64,000 bases of DNA from Rhodamnia argentea (GCF_020921035.1 NC_063151.1:25550934-25614933), one strand, 5' to 3'; positions 13,701-26,458 are shown, counted from the stretch's first letter. The notes: generated by a model from the letters alone, not told the origin. Program-made: numbers and translations.

Positions 13701-14301
13701 TGTTTGCATCATTAACCTCTATAGTTGTTGGAGTTATGACCTAATCAAGTCATACTTTTTACTCCTTTTATGTATTTTCATCCTTGTTTGTGTTGTGCCT
13801 GGGATGGAGTGCCAAGGGGTGGCATTACTGGTATTGGTTGTGTTGAAGAATATGATGATTTTCTACTTGTGTCAACGTTTGTGCATTTCTTATAAATGAA
13901 TGTGAGCATAGAATTCTCCGGTGAATTAGGAAGTGCAATTCAATAAAGACTAAAGAGCACTGAACTAATTAATTTCTTTGAGAGAAGATAAGTAAGAAGC
14001 ATGTGCTTCACGGGATATTCGATGCATGATTAAAGTCTTTGCCAGGATATGGTGCCACCGAAGGATCCGTACATCCAGGTTAGAGTTCTTGATGATATTG
14101 GTGAAGTGTTGCTCACTGACCGGTCTGCCAATCTTGCTCGCTACTCAATGCACTTTCTCAAACGAACTGATGCTGAACAATATATTTGTCAGGTTTGTTG
14201 TTCCCTCAAGTTGCTGATATTTCCTGGTCTCATCAATTCTTCCAATCAATCAGTTGCTCTGATTCTGTTAACAGGGTTTAATGGAGGAACTCTTGAGCTG
14301 A
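10755..14301 (+). CDS. PSF1: GINS complex subunit 1 (PSF1)
   Basis: Subunit of the GINS tetramer (Sld5-Psf1-Psf2-Psf3) that joins Cdc45 and MCM2-7 as the replicative helicase in the nucleus. Six exons: 10755-10829, 11687-11754, 12226-12339, 12452-12614, 14046-14192, 14275-14301; total 594 nt, 197 residues, close to the human protein (196). Seen: N-terminus MYGRKASQLVKEL, a central RNKRCLMAYMYNR segment matching the Psf1 core LLRNRRCTVAYLYDR, then SLRWKLGRVLPNEL, and the C-terminal B-domain ending EELLS, parallel to human EHILS. All introns are gt-ag and phases agree. The tiny last exon (eight codons plus stop) is supported by the conserved tail. No lesion is visible. Confidence 0.95.
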
Positions 14302-17180
14302 CCAACGGAGTTAACCCAGTCCACGCATTCTTGATGGGCATCCGCAGGCTCCCTAGCTGAACTGCACTTGCATTATGCCACTGCTATAAGCACGAGCTAA
14401 GCAGTTGGTGGAAGAACAAGCAGAAGTGAGTCAGCCCAGAATAATGATTATCTAACCTGGTGAGACAGCTGGACATAGTAGACAACACCCTGGAGAAAAG
14501 ATCAGACATGAACACTGGTTTAACTTGCAGAAATAAGTGTAAATCATTCTAGCAATGAAGATGACACACTGCCTAATTTTTCTGCTTTGGCTTTCAGCAG
14601 AAGAATGTTAGTGGCTTCTTAAGCTATAGCAGTTAGCAGAACCCTTTTAAGAGCCAGCAAAAATATGATCACCACAGACGTACAAATACATGAAACTTTG
14701 GATGTACTTGAGAGTTCTGTTTTCAGGATGGATTACTCAATAATGGTGAACTATTGTATCTTTTCCAAAGGCTTTGTGCAAATGAATGATTTTGGCCCCC
14801 TCTTGGCTTTTTGCATGTAATTTAGCAAGCACAGCTGCCTCTCCGCAAATTTATTGATCGCCAAGTAGCCTTATGGGGTAATGCATCTTGTCATGTAGCT
14901 GTCTCACTTTTCTTCCAGTGATATTTTTTGTCGAATGATAGTCCATTGGTACTTGCAAATTACCACGGGGATGAAGTGGCATGCAAAAATTTAAGGGATG
15001 CATATACATTTATTAACGCCTACCCAATTTCGACAGCATGCCTCTCCGCTTTCCATTTGAATTGTATTTATGTATTTGTGCTGTAGATCTTTGCATGTTA
15101 GTCTTCGCACTCACTGCATATATACTTATCTGGCCTTTAATGGCGAGGAATAAATTTTTTTAAGTCTTCGTGTCTTCGTGAGTTGCGCCAATCAATTTTC
15201 TATCTTACGGTTATGTTGCATGTGCTTTAAGACTCCTTTTCTGAGGGTTAATTGGTAAGTTAAAAGCTTCATAATTTCCATTGCAGTTGTTTCTACATGC
15301 TACAGTAGTGTAATCACATCGGCCCTAGTTTTTCCACTTTGAAGTTTATGCATGTTATGTTACAAACTCTATAATTGAGAGGATACTTATATACCGAATT
15401 TAGCGATCCAATGCACTGATAAGGTAAGCAGCTTATATTCTTGACTATTTCCACAGCCTGATCATCCAAAGTGACAGGAATACCCTTGTTGAGAAGTTCC
15501 TTGAATCATGTTGCATCTGGTCTCTCCAGTTCACGTTGCAGTATGGTCTTCACGGTTCCTACAACTTGAATAAAGTCGAACATAGGAAAATGATTTTCAT
15601 ATCAAGTTATATGAGAGGAAAAGAAAACTACGAGAACTCAAAGGGCAGTGCTTTTGTAATTTGTCCTAACTATAGACCGTAATAATACATTTTCATCTAT
15701 TTTTTGTGGAAAGAACGCATGTCCTGCTCAGTGAGTATTCAGTTGGTCCTATGCTTTTGATGGGTGCTGTCAGTACTATTTGTTTTCCCTTGAGGTAGAG
15801 ATCGTGAAATCAACGAATTTTGGGGCTTGCATGTAGCAGGTAGAGGAAGAAAGAGGTCTATCCTGTTCTGTATACACACACTAATTGGCTTTAATCTTGC
15901 TCCACTCTTCTTAAAGACTGTTGAAGCTGCTCTAATGGGAGCATCTTTGATGCACTCGATGGTTTTCACTTTGAACTCAGTAAGTAATCATATTAACGTT
16001 CTCATAAACTGTCCACAACTGTTGAGAGCACAAGCTCTGAAACTTTAATTTCAGGCATTAATGCCACCTTATCCGTTTTGAGAGCTGGACCGTTTCCTGT
16101 TGTCAAGGTATACTTGAAGTATTCATGGCGATCATTACTACACTTTACGTGAAATTATGTGTATAAGAAGTCTTAACAGCATGCTATTTTCTAAAATGTT
16201 GATCTGTTATGTGGTTTCTCGGCATACATATAGGTATCTGGTATGTGGTTTCTCGGCTTTCATATTGGTAAGGTTCAAGGTGATATCCACCGGCCAAATC
16301 ATCAAAATCACGTGGATGAACTGAGTATGGAAGAATAGTTTTGTTGTGCAAGCACTCTCGATGTGTACACAGTTTTGCAGAGATAGATCTGACAAGTGAA
16401 TACCATCATTGCAGAACCTGCAGATGATACTGTATGGGTTGACTAGTTCGGATCGGGTATTTTTGACACCCCGTCTGCTATGGGATCCCCTGTAGGAGCA
16501 TATCATGCACCGAAATAAGATCATGCTGGGTTTTAGTAGCAGTGTCCTTGGTACATCTCCTTTGAGCACCAAGTGACTTTCTTAATCATTCCTCTGACTA
16601 GCTTCGCAGCTGAAAGGAAAAAATCGAGTCGTCTCCGCTCTGATAATCAGAGTTTGCGTCACTGAAACAGGAAGACAGAGTGGAACCATAGAATTGTCTG
16701 GCACACGACATGGCACAGCCACACCACCTTTGGCGCGAGCCACCAGAGAAGAGCTAGCAAGTAGCTATCACAGGGTGCCAGAACTTTCCCTCTGGTGCTC
16801 CAGCTTCGGTTTTGAACTTGTTTTCCAATCAGTAAGAAAATGCTCCAGGTTTTGTTCCATGCACCATCAACTATAGAGTACTAATTTGCGCAGTAACTTT
16901 GACAATTCTTTATAATCATAGTTTGATTTCAGGGATCCTGTTCTGTAGACAACCTGCATCAAATATTGAACAACATCCTGATATTTTCCCGTTTAACTAG
17001 CTACTGTGATGAGCAGCTTGTCAGTGATTTCACTACTGCAGAACAGAAGTGAGGGACTCATGGAGGAAGCAGGACGATATCCTTGATACTGATTCACATC
17101 AATTACATTTTTATACAAAATTTTGCTGAGAGAATTCGTCAGGACACAGACATTATGATCAATGCTTGGCCAAGTCTACA
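14302..17180. other. Intergenic stretch between PSF1 and F-box gene
   Basis: Begins with the probable PSF1 3' UTR. The rest has short frames on both strands (for example 15827-16048 on + and 16207-16572 on -) that I do not recognise and that show no supported exon structure. A short local duplication of 'tatgtggtttctcggc' occurs near 16208 and 16240. The last few hundred bases are the probable 3' UTR of the leftward F-box gene. Confidence 0.45.
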
Positions 17181-18365
17181 TTAATTGAGGAAGTGAGATG
17201 GAGCAAGATTCGGATGAAGGAGCACTGCTCTTATTGGGAAATTCTGCACCTTTTTCCCTCTGATAGAACAGCACCCTTCAACCCAAAACCATTCCCATCT
17301 CCCATTATCTTTCATTTCCCTCCAAACTACCATACCTGACCCAAGATCTCTATACAAACACATAACCCCATCAGTACCTACACATTTTGTACCGCCCCAA
17401 TTCGCCTTCCCGCCTAACAGTTTCGACCCCAATTCACGTGGCATTTCCTCAACCAAACTCCAAACCTCACCTTCACGGAGCTTCCACACGGATACTGCTC
17501 CGCTGCATGTCCCGCCAACTAGCGTCAGCCTCCCGTTGTGGCGAATCAGCGCCGCGAATTCGAGCTGGTCTGCTAACGGTACGCTTAGTTCATGCCAATT
17601 ATTTGTCTCGATCTCGAAGCCCATGATGCTGTAGGCCCTGGCTGAGGTCATCCAGTACAGCACCCCATCACAGCATACACTTTCATCTGGAGTCCAGACC
17701 GTCAGCCTCACTGCAAATTCCACCGGCATCGGCCTGATAATCTGCCACCTCTCACGAGCTGAATCGTAGGCTTCCAACGTGGACTCATACGTGCCGCAAC
17801 CGCGTGGGGCATCAGACATTCCTCCAGCTACGTACACCCTGAAGGCAGGGAATGAAGCACCTCGGCTGGGGTCCAACATTACTATTCCTGTGGCCGGATT
17901 GGTGCGCGGAATGTTCAGCTTCGGCAATCGCTTGTATTGCCTTGTAAAAGGATTACATAGAGCTAATTGGTGGACCGTGGTACTTGTGGATCTTAACAGG
18001 ATAAGACCACCACCAATAGGGGAAATTAGCCTCACTGGGTCCGCCAAGAAATCAAGGGGAACGGCATGCCAATTATCCGAGTTCGGATTGTGGACATAGC
18101 AACATCCACTGAGGCTGCGAATAGGCACCGCCACAAACCACGGTGGATGCTTCCACGTCACCGCTGATCCCATGCTCAGCAGGTAACCTCTGCCACACCT
18201 GTGCCAATGCCGGCAAGCCGAGTTGGCCCGGGCCAACGATTCCGGCGAGAGGAAGGAGAAGATCTTGGCCAGGACGTCCAATGGAAGGCTGTTCCACATT
18301 TTTTTTTTCACAGAAGATGGTGAAGGTACTGTAACTAGCTGAGCTGCGCGGCTACCTCCATACAT
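17181..18365 (-). CDS. F-box protein with kelch-like C-terminal region
   Basis: Intronless frame of 394 residues. An F-box lies at about residues 23-60 (WNSLPLDVLAKIFSFLSPES, then a conserved ACRHWHRC), the part that binds SKP1 in SCF ubiquitin ligases. The remainder is rich in spaced Gly and Trp with kelch/galactose-oxidase-like strands, such as FRVYVAGG, a YDSARERWQIIRPMP blade, NNWHELSVP and RLTLVGG, and would bind the substrate. The start could be M1 or M23 just before the F-box. Plants have hundreds of such genes; I cannot name the closest relative. Expected role: substrate receptor for ubiquitination in nucleus or cytosol; the target is unknown. No lesion is seen. Confidence 0.9.
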   Translation of the reverse strand: MYGGSRAAQLVTVPSPSSVKKKMWNSLPLDVLAKIFSFLSPESLARANSACRHWHRCGRGYLLSMGSAVTWKHPPWFVAVPIRSLSGCCYVHNPNSDNWHAVPLDFLADPVRLISPIGGGLILLRSTSTTVHQLALCNPFTRQYKRLPKLNIPRTNPATGIVMLDPSRGASFPAFRVYVAGGMSDAPRGCGTYESTLEAYDSARERWQIIRPMPVEFAVRLTVWTPDESVCCDGVLYWMTSARAYSIMGFEIETNNWHELSVPLADQLEFAALIRHNGRLTLVGGTCSGAVSVWKLREGEVWSLVEEMPRELGSKLLGGKANWGGTKCVGTDGVMCLYRDLGSGMVVWREMKDNGRWEWFWVEGCCSIRGKKVQNFPIRAVLLHPNLAPSHFLN

Positions 18366-19664
18366 GCTTCAATCTAACAGCAACTATGGGGTCGCCGTGC
18401 AATTATTGATGATGAGTCATTGACGACGATGTGGGGTATATTTCATGGGGATGCGTGACCCACACGAAGCTCTTTGTCTGACCCACACGTGATGATGTGA
18501 TAAATTATGCTTTCCTTGTACTACTAGTTTTCATTTTAAATGAGATTCTCTAGTTGTTCATCGTGTTACTCTATGCAAAATGTAGGCTTTAAACTAACTA
18601 AAAAGCCACCAGGAAACCATTGTGACTGAAGTGAGAATTTTTCCCTCACTTTCTTCCCAGTTTAGTGTTAATTCACAGAAGTTGCTTAGGTGCTGCTTTG
18701 CTCCTTTAGTCTCCTCGCGCTGTGTAAATCCTAATCAAGATGGTTTTAAACTGAGAAATGGACTTTTCTAACGAATGAAGATGATTGTTGAAGTAAACCT
18801 TTTATTCCCCTTCCCTCCCCCTCTCTTTTTGTTGCGACGAGTTTTGGACTAAAACTCAATTTCTTTCTCAGCTAATAACATGTCGTCACCCCTGATATCT
18901 TTTCCACCAATACTCTTTTAACACCCCAGAAGAAGAAACTAGCGTATGTGGTTGATAGTTAGCTAGAAGATAAGGGATGAGAGAATGGTCGATTAAGCGG
19001 ATGCTCAAAACGCTTAACAAATCATCATTAACGAAAAAAGAAAAGAAAAGAAAAAACGGTACATGATACGTTTCTAACGCGAATAAATTCCTCGAATTTT
19101 TTTATAGAGTGTATATCATAACTCAAGGGGCTTTAGCTCATGAAAACTTATGCGATCAAATCTTAATGCAATTTGGCATGAAATTTTTCCTTTTTGGGTG
19201 CTGCCTCCCATTGGAAATGCACAAGGCACGAGTGACACAGAGAGAGAGAGAGGGAGAGAGAGAGAGAGAGCATAACAAGGATGACGTCACTCACTCATCA
19301 CATGTCAAGTATGTCACATCTGCATTACAAAAGGCTTATGCGACGGTAAGACATTGTACAATGATCGGAGAAATGCCGAAAGTTGGAATAAATTCACGGC
19401 TTACAAACATTTTCCGAAAGGTCGATGTGGCTACCCGGCAACGACAGGTCGTTTTCGCAAAAAGGGCTAAACCCAAGGGGAGCGGGGGTTGCGTGGGGTT
19501 GTGGGGTTGTGGCGCGTGGGCCCGCGAAATTTGGAAATTTACCGCCATGATCTCTCGACAACCTCCCGCCTCGACTTGTTTCGTGGGGGGTCTCCCACCA
19601 AGATTTACTCCTCCTGCCTTTTCTATTCGCAAATTTTCGATTTTTTTCCTCAACTAAACGAAAA
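18366..19664. promoter_or_regulatory. Divergent intergenic region
   Basis: About 1.3 kb between the leftward F-box gene and the rightward membrane-protein gene, so it should hold both promoters. It contains a GA microsatellite at 19240-19270. The overlapping open frames at 19109-19735 on both strands have no family resemblance and probably cover the leader of the right-hand gene. Confidence 0.5.
19240..19270. repeat. GA microsatellite
   Basis: Fifteen or so GA units with one GG interruption, about 400 bases upstream of the membrane-protein start codon. Confidence 0.85.
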
Positions 19665-21724
19665 ATGTCTTCTTCGAGAGAAAGGGCTCGAGCAATCTCT
19701 TCCATTGCTGCGGCTGCATTCTTTTTCCTCATCATTCTTCAAGTCCCTCTTTTCAGGTAACGTCCGTTGTTTATCTCCCCACTTGAGCTTTTCTTTTCCT
19801 GTTCCTACTATTCCCTTTTTGGTGCATATGATATGATGAGCGTTGATCGAGAAATGAGATTTTTATATGGGAAAGATTGGTGCAATGATGTCGTTTTCTT
19901 GCTCCGCTATGATTAGGTTTGCATTTGGTGATCTGGGTTGATTACGAGCGCAAATGGGTCGTTCGTTTTCGGCCTTTGGAAAGGACAAGATAACATATGC
20001 AATAACGACTTGTTTACCCTCGTGCTGTTGAAAAATGTCCGGTTCTTGGTGACGACAGAAGCGGTGTTAATTTCTCTCTGGGAATGCGACTGATGTGTTC
20101 GATGGAAAGCAAACACTTCATTTCCTCAAAGTAAAAAATTTGATCTCTTTTTTTTTTGGTAAAGAGTAAAAAAAAAAAATGAACGTGAGAGAGGGAAAAG
20201 GGGGCTAAAAATTTTTGGTAAAGAGTAAAAATTTGATCTTGATAACTAGCTTCTTCCAGTTTTTTATGCCCTGCTTTTAATGTCGTTTTAATGTTTTTAT
20301 CTAGACTATGGCGGTGAGAGAGGGAAAAGGGGGCTAAAAATGAACGTGAATTGTCTCTAATCTGGCGCTGGTTAGAAGTGAATCCCTTGATTGAGCCATC
20401 ATTGATGTCTTTATAGTGCTGATAGGCAATTACCTATGTGGAGGTAATTGCTACTGATCAAAGTATATTTTAGTAGTTCGTTTTGTATATACAGTTTGAA
20501 AAGATTATAAAACCGGTATTGGTTCGACTATTGAAAGGATATGTAATGAAGATAAGACCCAAACACGTTATTCTTTAGAAAAACCAGCACATATAAAAGG
20601 GTGGGTTCGGGTAAATGACAGGCGGATGTGATTCAGGGTCTGGTCTGTTTTCTCTGCTATTCGGCTTAGAGGAAGTCACTGCATATTTTCAATGTTCTGT
20701 ATCTGCTGACTCAACGATGTTTTTCTTCTGTCTCTACAGGGTTCCATGTAGGATTGGAATGTGCACAACACCAATGCAGGTGACATCCTCTCAGTTGTTT
20801 GCGACTGAAATCTTCCCTCAGTCTGTAGTTAAAGCTCTTCTCTATCCGGGAGCCGTTGCCAATGCTTTTCTGATGAGCAAGACCATACCAAGCTATGATG
20901 ACTTGCTAGACGCCTACAATTTTGCCAATTCTAAGGCGGTCTCATCAGCTATAGATCTTCGACGCATTGAGGTCGTCACTGTCTCTCTAATGATTACATT
21001 TTTAATTTACAAGTTGAGTTCTGTGTTGTATGAAGTTTTTCTTCATCCGCGAAAGTTAAAGACTAGAGAGTAGCATTGAATGATGTGGAAGCTCCTCACA
21101 TGTCATCTAATAAAAAATCAATCTTTTCTGTCTGTACACAATGCTCTCCTTTTTTGTATTGCGTAGGACTCGGCGACTCGCGAGGATTTATTTTCATTTT
21201 TTGTTTTTTGCTTTAGTTGAAGTCTGGCAAGCATGGCCAGGTATTGAGTAAATCCTCTCTGGAGCCTCTAATTGTGGGTTCCATTCTTTCTTATCGCAGA
21301 AAAGTTGCATTGCCATGCATTTCTGTGATGCAAAGTCGAAGCAACTTTTTGGCTATAAAACTGAGTGCATTTTGCATGTTGAAAAGGCCATTTGATTCTT
21401 TGTCATGGCGAGCTTATTCATAAATTCTCCTTCTGATTCTGGCCTATGTACCAGGTCCTGGCAGGGAGCTACTTAATGGTGGCAGGAGCTCTTCTTAGTC
21501 TCATGAAGCCGGTGAGGATGAGCTTTTTCGGTGCGCTTCTAGTCATTTGGGGCCTGGCTAGGGAAGTCATGCTCGGAAAGACTGCTTACTCCAATTCATC
21601 AAAATCCATACGTATGTACCCAACGTTGTTCTTTGCAGCAGTTTCTGCTTTTGCCTCAATGCGGAAGGATGTGAGAAAGATAGTACGTATGTGCAGAACT
21701 AGGAAGTCAATATGGATAGACTGA
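19665..21724 (+). CDS. Conserved plant membrane protein, unknown function
   Basis: Three exons: 19665-19756, 20740-20971, 21455-21724; 594 nt, 197 residues. The protein begins MSSSRERARAISSIAAAAFF and has a hydrophobic segment at about 12-30, probably a signal anchor. A Cys-containing loop VPCRIGMCTTPMQVTSSQLF follows, then three hydrophobic segments around 111-127, 130-147 and 160-173, ending in a basic tail. I recognise the pattern as a conserved uncharacterised plant membrane protein but know no function. The donor of intron 2 is weak (GAG|GTCGTC). If that intron is retained, the frame stays open to a stop at 21071-21073, giving a shorter form without the last helices. It converges with the BADC gene to the right. 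Confidence 0.8.
20157..20340. repeat. Interspersed direct repeats in intron 1
   Basis: The phrase 'tggtaaagagtaaaa' occurs near 20157 and 20217, and 'gtgagagagggaaaaggggg' followed by 'ctaaaaat' near 20186 and 20312. They look like local duplications with AT-rich insert sequence; no coding potential. Confidence 0.7.
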
Positions 21725-22606
21725 AACATGAGAAAGCAAAACACAGATAAAAGATAGTCATATCCATCTGTATATGACATCTAGTATAATTCTTGGCCAA
21801 ATACCAGAATTAGAACGATTAACTGAGAAATAATATTTTTCCATGGGGCGAACCAGCCTTGTGTAAAGCAGCTTTAGCAAAATATATGACAGGATTAGTA
21901 GCTGCATTGTGCATTTCTTCAAGTGGTTGCCTAATGCTCTTTCATATTTCCTATCTTTCAGTTTCTCACTTCTGCTGTTGGTTTCGTGATACTGAGCACC
22001 TTCCACTTCCATGCTATGCTATTAGGAACTGCAATAATAGTTTATCTGAGCTTTGTGCTCCACTCCCATTCTTTCTGGTTGACCAGATTAACGTCAAACA
22101 TATAGATTCTCTAATGCCATCTCTATTAGAGGGAATCCACTGTCCACGAGCAAATATTGGAGAGATGTGGGAAAAAATATTGGCATCTAATTACTCTTCC
22201 CACCAATAATATGACCGTGTGACCAATGGTTGCGGTGCGAATGTTTGATCTCGCACCGTAATGTTCTGTGATTAACTGCTCCAAGAAGTAGAAACTTTTC
22301 ATGTGAGGTGCTAAAAAATTACGTGCGATGATGGTTAGAAGTAGGATGTCTCTTGTTTTCGAAGTATGTAATTGTGGACAATAACTGATAAACAGTTTAA
22401 TCACCATATCATTCCCCACCTAATAAGAGACAGGATAAATGCACAAGTGCTTCATTATTGCAAGGAAGTGGTTATATCCTGACGCACTCAATTAAGTGCA
22501 AAGGGGCCAAATGAAATTGTCACATCTGATTTGATCCAATTAATTAGAGATTCAATAGGTCAGCGCACATAATTTGAAATTGTGAGAAAAATCCCAGAAA
22601 AACCAT
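21725..22606. other. Convergent intergenic region
   Basis: Holds the 3' ends of the rightward membrane-protein gene and the leftward BADC gene. Short unsupported frames only. Confidence 0.5.
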
Positions 22607-25397
22607 CTACTGCAACATCTTTATTTTGGGCGAAGAAGGAAGAATGGTTATGAGAGCATCCTTGTATCCAACCGGTTCTGTAAGATGAAAGGAATGAGTA
22701 TCAAGATGAAGGCAACTCAGCAGAATTGGGTGTAGGAAGGACAGCAAGGTTTAAAAGTGTTAGATACCTCCGTCCTCTAAAAGGATTTTGATCACCTCCC
22801 CAGATACATCAGCCTGTGGTAAGAAAGAGAAATTCACCATCTGAGACTGCAAAATGAATTTCTACTGCAGTAAATTGTGCTAATGCATGTGAAACTGAAC
22901 TAAAAAGAACAAAAGAGCAGAAGATAGAAAAAGAATCCTTTTGACCTTGATTGGCATCTCTCCACCGAGTTGAGTGATGTAGCAGACTACTTGTCCCTCC
23001 TTCACCATTTGCCTCTGCAGGATGAAAGTGAGATTTTAGTTTAGAGATAGATATACACTAAGCGTAAGTAGTTATGTATGAGAAGTTTATTTCCATTTTG
23101 GTACTCTCAGTAACACCATCCAGTTCAGCAGAGCTCAATCTCTAAACAAGCCGGTCAGACTTGTTTTCCATGTTATTAGAATATCCTATGTATGAAGGTT
23201 TCAATGGAGCTCCGTTGGCTTTCCAATGGTGGCTGGCCTACTGAGACGCTCGGTCATCTTTGGTGGTATTGGAGTTTGCAGAAGATGGTTACTCACTTTC
23301 TGAAGCAACTGCTAAGGAGAAAATTATCTGAGGTTTCAAGATCCTTCCAGTTAATTTGCTAAACCCTTGCAATAACTTATATGATCAGAACTTAGACATG
23401 AAAAAATAATGACAGTACTTCACGATTCAATTTCGGAACTTATAGGTCTTTTTACCTCTTTACATGCAGGCAGAGAATGCTTCCCTTTTATAGTACGAGA
23501 TCTTTTAAAAAACCCCACCTGGTTCAGATGAAACTTTGATAAGTAATCTCAGAGAGAGACAGAGAGAGACTAATACTTACAAACGGAGACTGACCTTAGG
23601 AGACTGAAGTACAACCAAGCCTTCATTAGCGGCTTTTGCAAGCGTTATCTGCCATCTACGCACAGACAATATCGATTTGGTGACAGCTAAAGAAGTTTCT
23701 AGGAGTGAAGCACTTGCAACAGGTTCCTCAGATGTTGCATCAGCTTTAGCAGGAGCATGGGACTGGGGAGATGGAGGTACAGTGGCAGTCTTTCTGGTCG
23801 GATTCCTCACCAAATATAGCTGAATACCGTTGAGCTAAATGTAGATAGGAATAAAACAAAGAGAACTTTTAATTGGACCTGAGCATGACTTCTACAGGGT
23901 GGCTGGAGGCCAAATTGTGAAATCCTCTCAGTTTACATGAATAAGTGAACCCAACCCAGGTCCTCTCACCTTCATTTCAATTTTTTCAACTGAACTTGTC
24001 TTGCATAAGCAAGTTATCAGAGATGCAACCTGCATATAAACCTAAACTGACTTAGCAAGTTAGCTACTTGAAAATTTCCTGTAGAAGGGTACTCTCATTT
24101 CTGAAATTCAGAAGTTGAGAAACTTGTCCCTGCATTAAGTGTGCCTATAAATCAAAGCAAGATGACTTTGCTTTGGAGTTATAATGTTAAGCATAATCTG
24201 CTGCCTCCCATCACAAATTTAAACTGCTTATTATCTCAGATCTCATCATACTTTGCCATTGAAGTTACCTAGATTCTCAAGTAGAGCAAAAATGGAAGAG
24301 ACAGGAAAATCTGGACAGTGAAGTCTAGCACAGTACATACGTCGGAAGTTTACCAAAGTTTCAAGGAATCATTTTATCATTATGATTAGAGCGTTAGAAG
24401 GAGATACTCCACAAGTGTCATATTCAGACCAATGACTTATGAGCATGTGTTCAAGGAAGAACAAACTTGGAAATAAAGCCTCACTTCGCCTCTTTCATTT
24501 TGAGTATGCTGATCTGTATTATGCTGCAATCCACTTGGGTAGAAGAAAAGCTGTATATAGTGCAAAACATGAAACATAAAAGGAAAACAGAAAACAATTA
24601 AATCTTGCACCAGCAAGAAGGAACTTAACCTCAGATAGATCCGGTGGGCGTCTCCTCGTGAAACCAGATGTTTTGGACTCTTCATAACCGTCTACATGTA
24701 CAAAGTAGCAATTATCGTCAAATGTACGTGACCATAGGCCTGTGAACAGAAAAAATTAGTCTTCCAAATATGATAATTTAGGTTCTTTCTTTGACCATGC
24801 GCAGGTAATTTTCGCTGTCATGAGTTCACAAAAGTTCATTGACCGAACCTCTGATAGACCAGGATTCTTTGAAAAGTAAAGGTAAATGGACAAACATCAG
24901 CGATGAGTACTTACATTGGCTTCCAGAAGATGAGGTACAATACATTCTCCATTGGTCATCTGTCCTGGAAGATATCCTCACACCTGCATGATTCTGTGAT
25001 TTGTGCACTGTCCAAGTTATCCTCAAATTGGATTGATGTGCTTCACCAACTCTTGCTCTATAGAAGTTGAGATTTGATATCTTAACTCCTGAAGATCCTA
25101 AGGTACCTGAAAGAAAGTAATGCTGGATCACATAACTATCCCCTTGGAGAATGAATCATGGGCTAATTAGATCGGAATCGGATTGTACAATTTGATGCCA
25201 GTACCGACTGCATTTGTTGGACATAGGTCATGGATACTGGTATGTCAGCCGCGATTAAGGTGTACTATATCACAGGCGAACACCAAGAGAACCCTTCAAT
25301 GCTATGCCGATACCTTGTGCGACCAAGCGATTCATGTTGATGCTTGACCAGGCAGAAAGAGGTAAGAGACAGAGAAAAGAGCCTCACCAGAAGCCAT
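22607..25397 (-). CDS. BADC: BADC: biotin/lipoyl attachment domain-containing protein
   Basis: Plastid protein related to the biotin carboxyl carrier subunit of acetyl-CoA carboxylase; Arabidopsis BADC proteins compete with the real carrier and damp fatty-acid synthesis. Nine exons read right to left: 25388-25397, 24915-25106, 24630-24739, 23970-24029, 23595-23834, 23456-23518, 22946-23014, 22768-22813, 22607-22677; 861 nt, 286 residues. The start MASGTLGSSGVKISNLNF spans the tiny first exon. The C-terminal biotinyl-like fold runs from LVVLQSPKVGFFKRSRTIKG through VKEGQVVCYITQLGGEMPIK to DVSGEVIKILLEDGEPVGY and ends SPKIKMLQ. Where true carriers have AMKLMN, this has QLGGEM (about 240-245): the biotinylated lysine is absent, as expected for BADC. 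The N-terminus is Ser/Arg rich, consistent with a transit peptide. The one-codon-scale exons and all phases agree. Confidence 0.9.
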
Positions 25398-25917
25398 TCA
25401 CAGTGCTTTGACCTCTGAGGCAGCCAGATGAATTCTGATGATGTTGAAATGTACAAATTCAACTCTGAAACTCCAAAACCAAAGCCAAAGAGAGACAAAA
25501 ATCTCCAAGTGAAAATGGCAATCTAAGTTTCGTGAAAGCTGCATCATAAACGCATAAATTAAATCTTTTTTAGGGAAGATGAGAGAATATTATCTGCGGA
25601 TTATTCGCTTATACCGTCTCCAGCTTTGCAGAGCCAAACCAACAACAACTCTTGCAATTGTCCAAATGAACTGCCTTGCTTTTTTCCCACTGAAATAAAC
25701 ACGGAGAAATCAGAATTCTGCAATTTGTCTCATGTGCAAGATGTATTATCAAAGATGACCTGAGGTAGATTGCAACTTGGGATGTGCACATCTCTTAGTC
25801 TTTGGTACCACCAATGTTTGAGTTTAATTTTGTCTGATATATTGGCGTCTCGTTGCGCTTGGTGCGGGACTTAACCCAATACCTTACAGCATGAGCTGAC
25901 GACAGCCATGCAGAAAA

Positions 25918-26060
25918 ATGGATAAAATTGCCAAAAAAGTCATAAATCTATCGTAACTATGACAATTGAGTCATAAACTTTGTTTTTTTGGCCAATTCAG
26001 TCCTTAACCTTTTGCATATGTGTCAATTCAGTTCCGATTGAGTTTGAAATTTCAATCGGA
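25918..26060. mobile_element. Fragment of palindromic short element (copy A)
   Basis: Starts 'aaaattgccaaaaaagtcat' followed by repeated 'aattgagtcataaacttt' and 'aattcagtccttaacctttt' phrases typical of the left half of the family described at 26459-26895. The right half is not obvious. Confidence 0.55.
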
Positions 26061-26207
26061 TGGGGGTTTTGGTTGGCTCAAACTCGAGATGTAATTTAAC
26101 ATAACTTATTTGTTGTATGCTATCGGCACTTAGCCTATGAAAATAAAAATTTTCAAACCTGATGAAAGGAAAAATTATTGTTCACTAATTTCCTCACACC
26201 TGATCCA

Positions 26208-26215
<8 letters not shown>

Positions 26216-26238
<23 letters not shown>
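26216..26238. repeat. AAG trinucleotide repeat
   Basis: Seven AAG units following a poly-A run. Confidence 0.85.
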
Positions 26239-26458
26239 CAAGGCCAAATAAATCATTCTACTTAAAGACCTATGTGCCAGGAGGTACTTATAGACTTAAC
26301 CGGACGAAATGCTAAACATTTATGGTGAGACAGATTGGTATCAATCGACTAATCTTTTTGGATTTAGGCCGGAATAATTTTCAAAATGATAATAATATGC
26401 GAACCCCACGCCCGCTTTTGTATTAGAAATTAATTCGTCCAATTGATATGGTTAAGGA

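Noticed and set aside
19109-19735. Overlapping frames on both strands upstream of the membrane-protein gene
   Set aside because: They overlap the leader of the gene and a GA repeat, and have no family resemblance; the true start is 19665 with a phase-consistent exon set.
23015-23594. Apparent loss of the biotinyl-domain first strand in BADC
   Set aside because: On rereading, the 63-base exon 23456-23518 coding VGFFKRSRTIKGKHSLPACK plus E is present and in phase, so the gene is intact.
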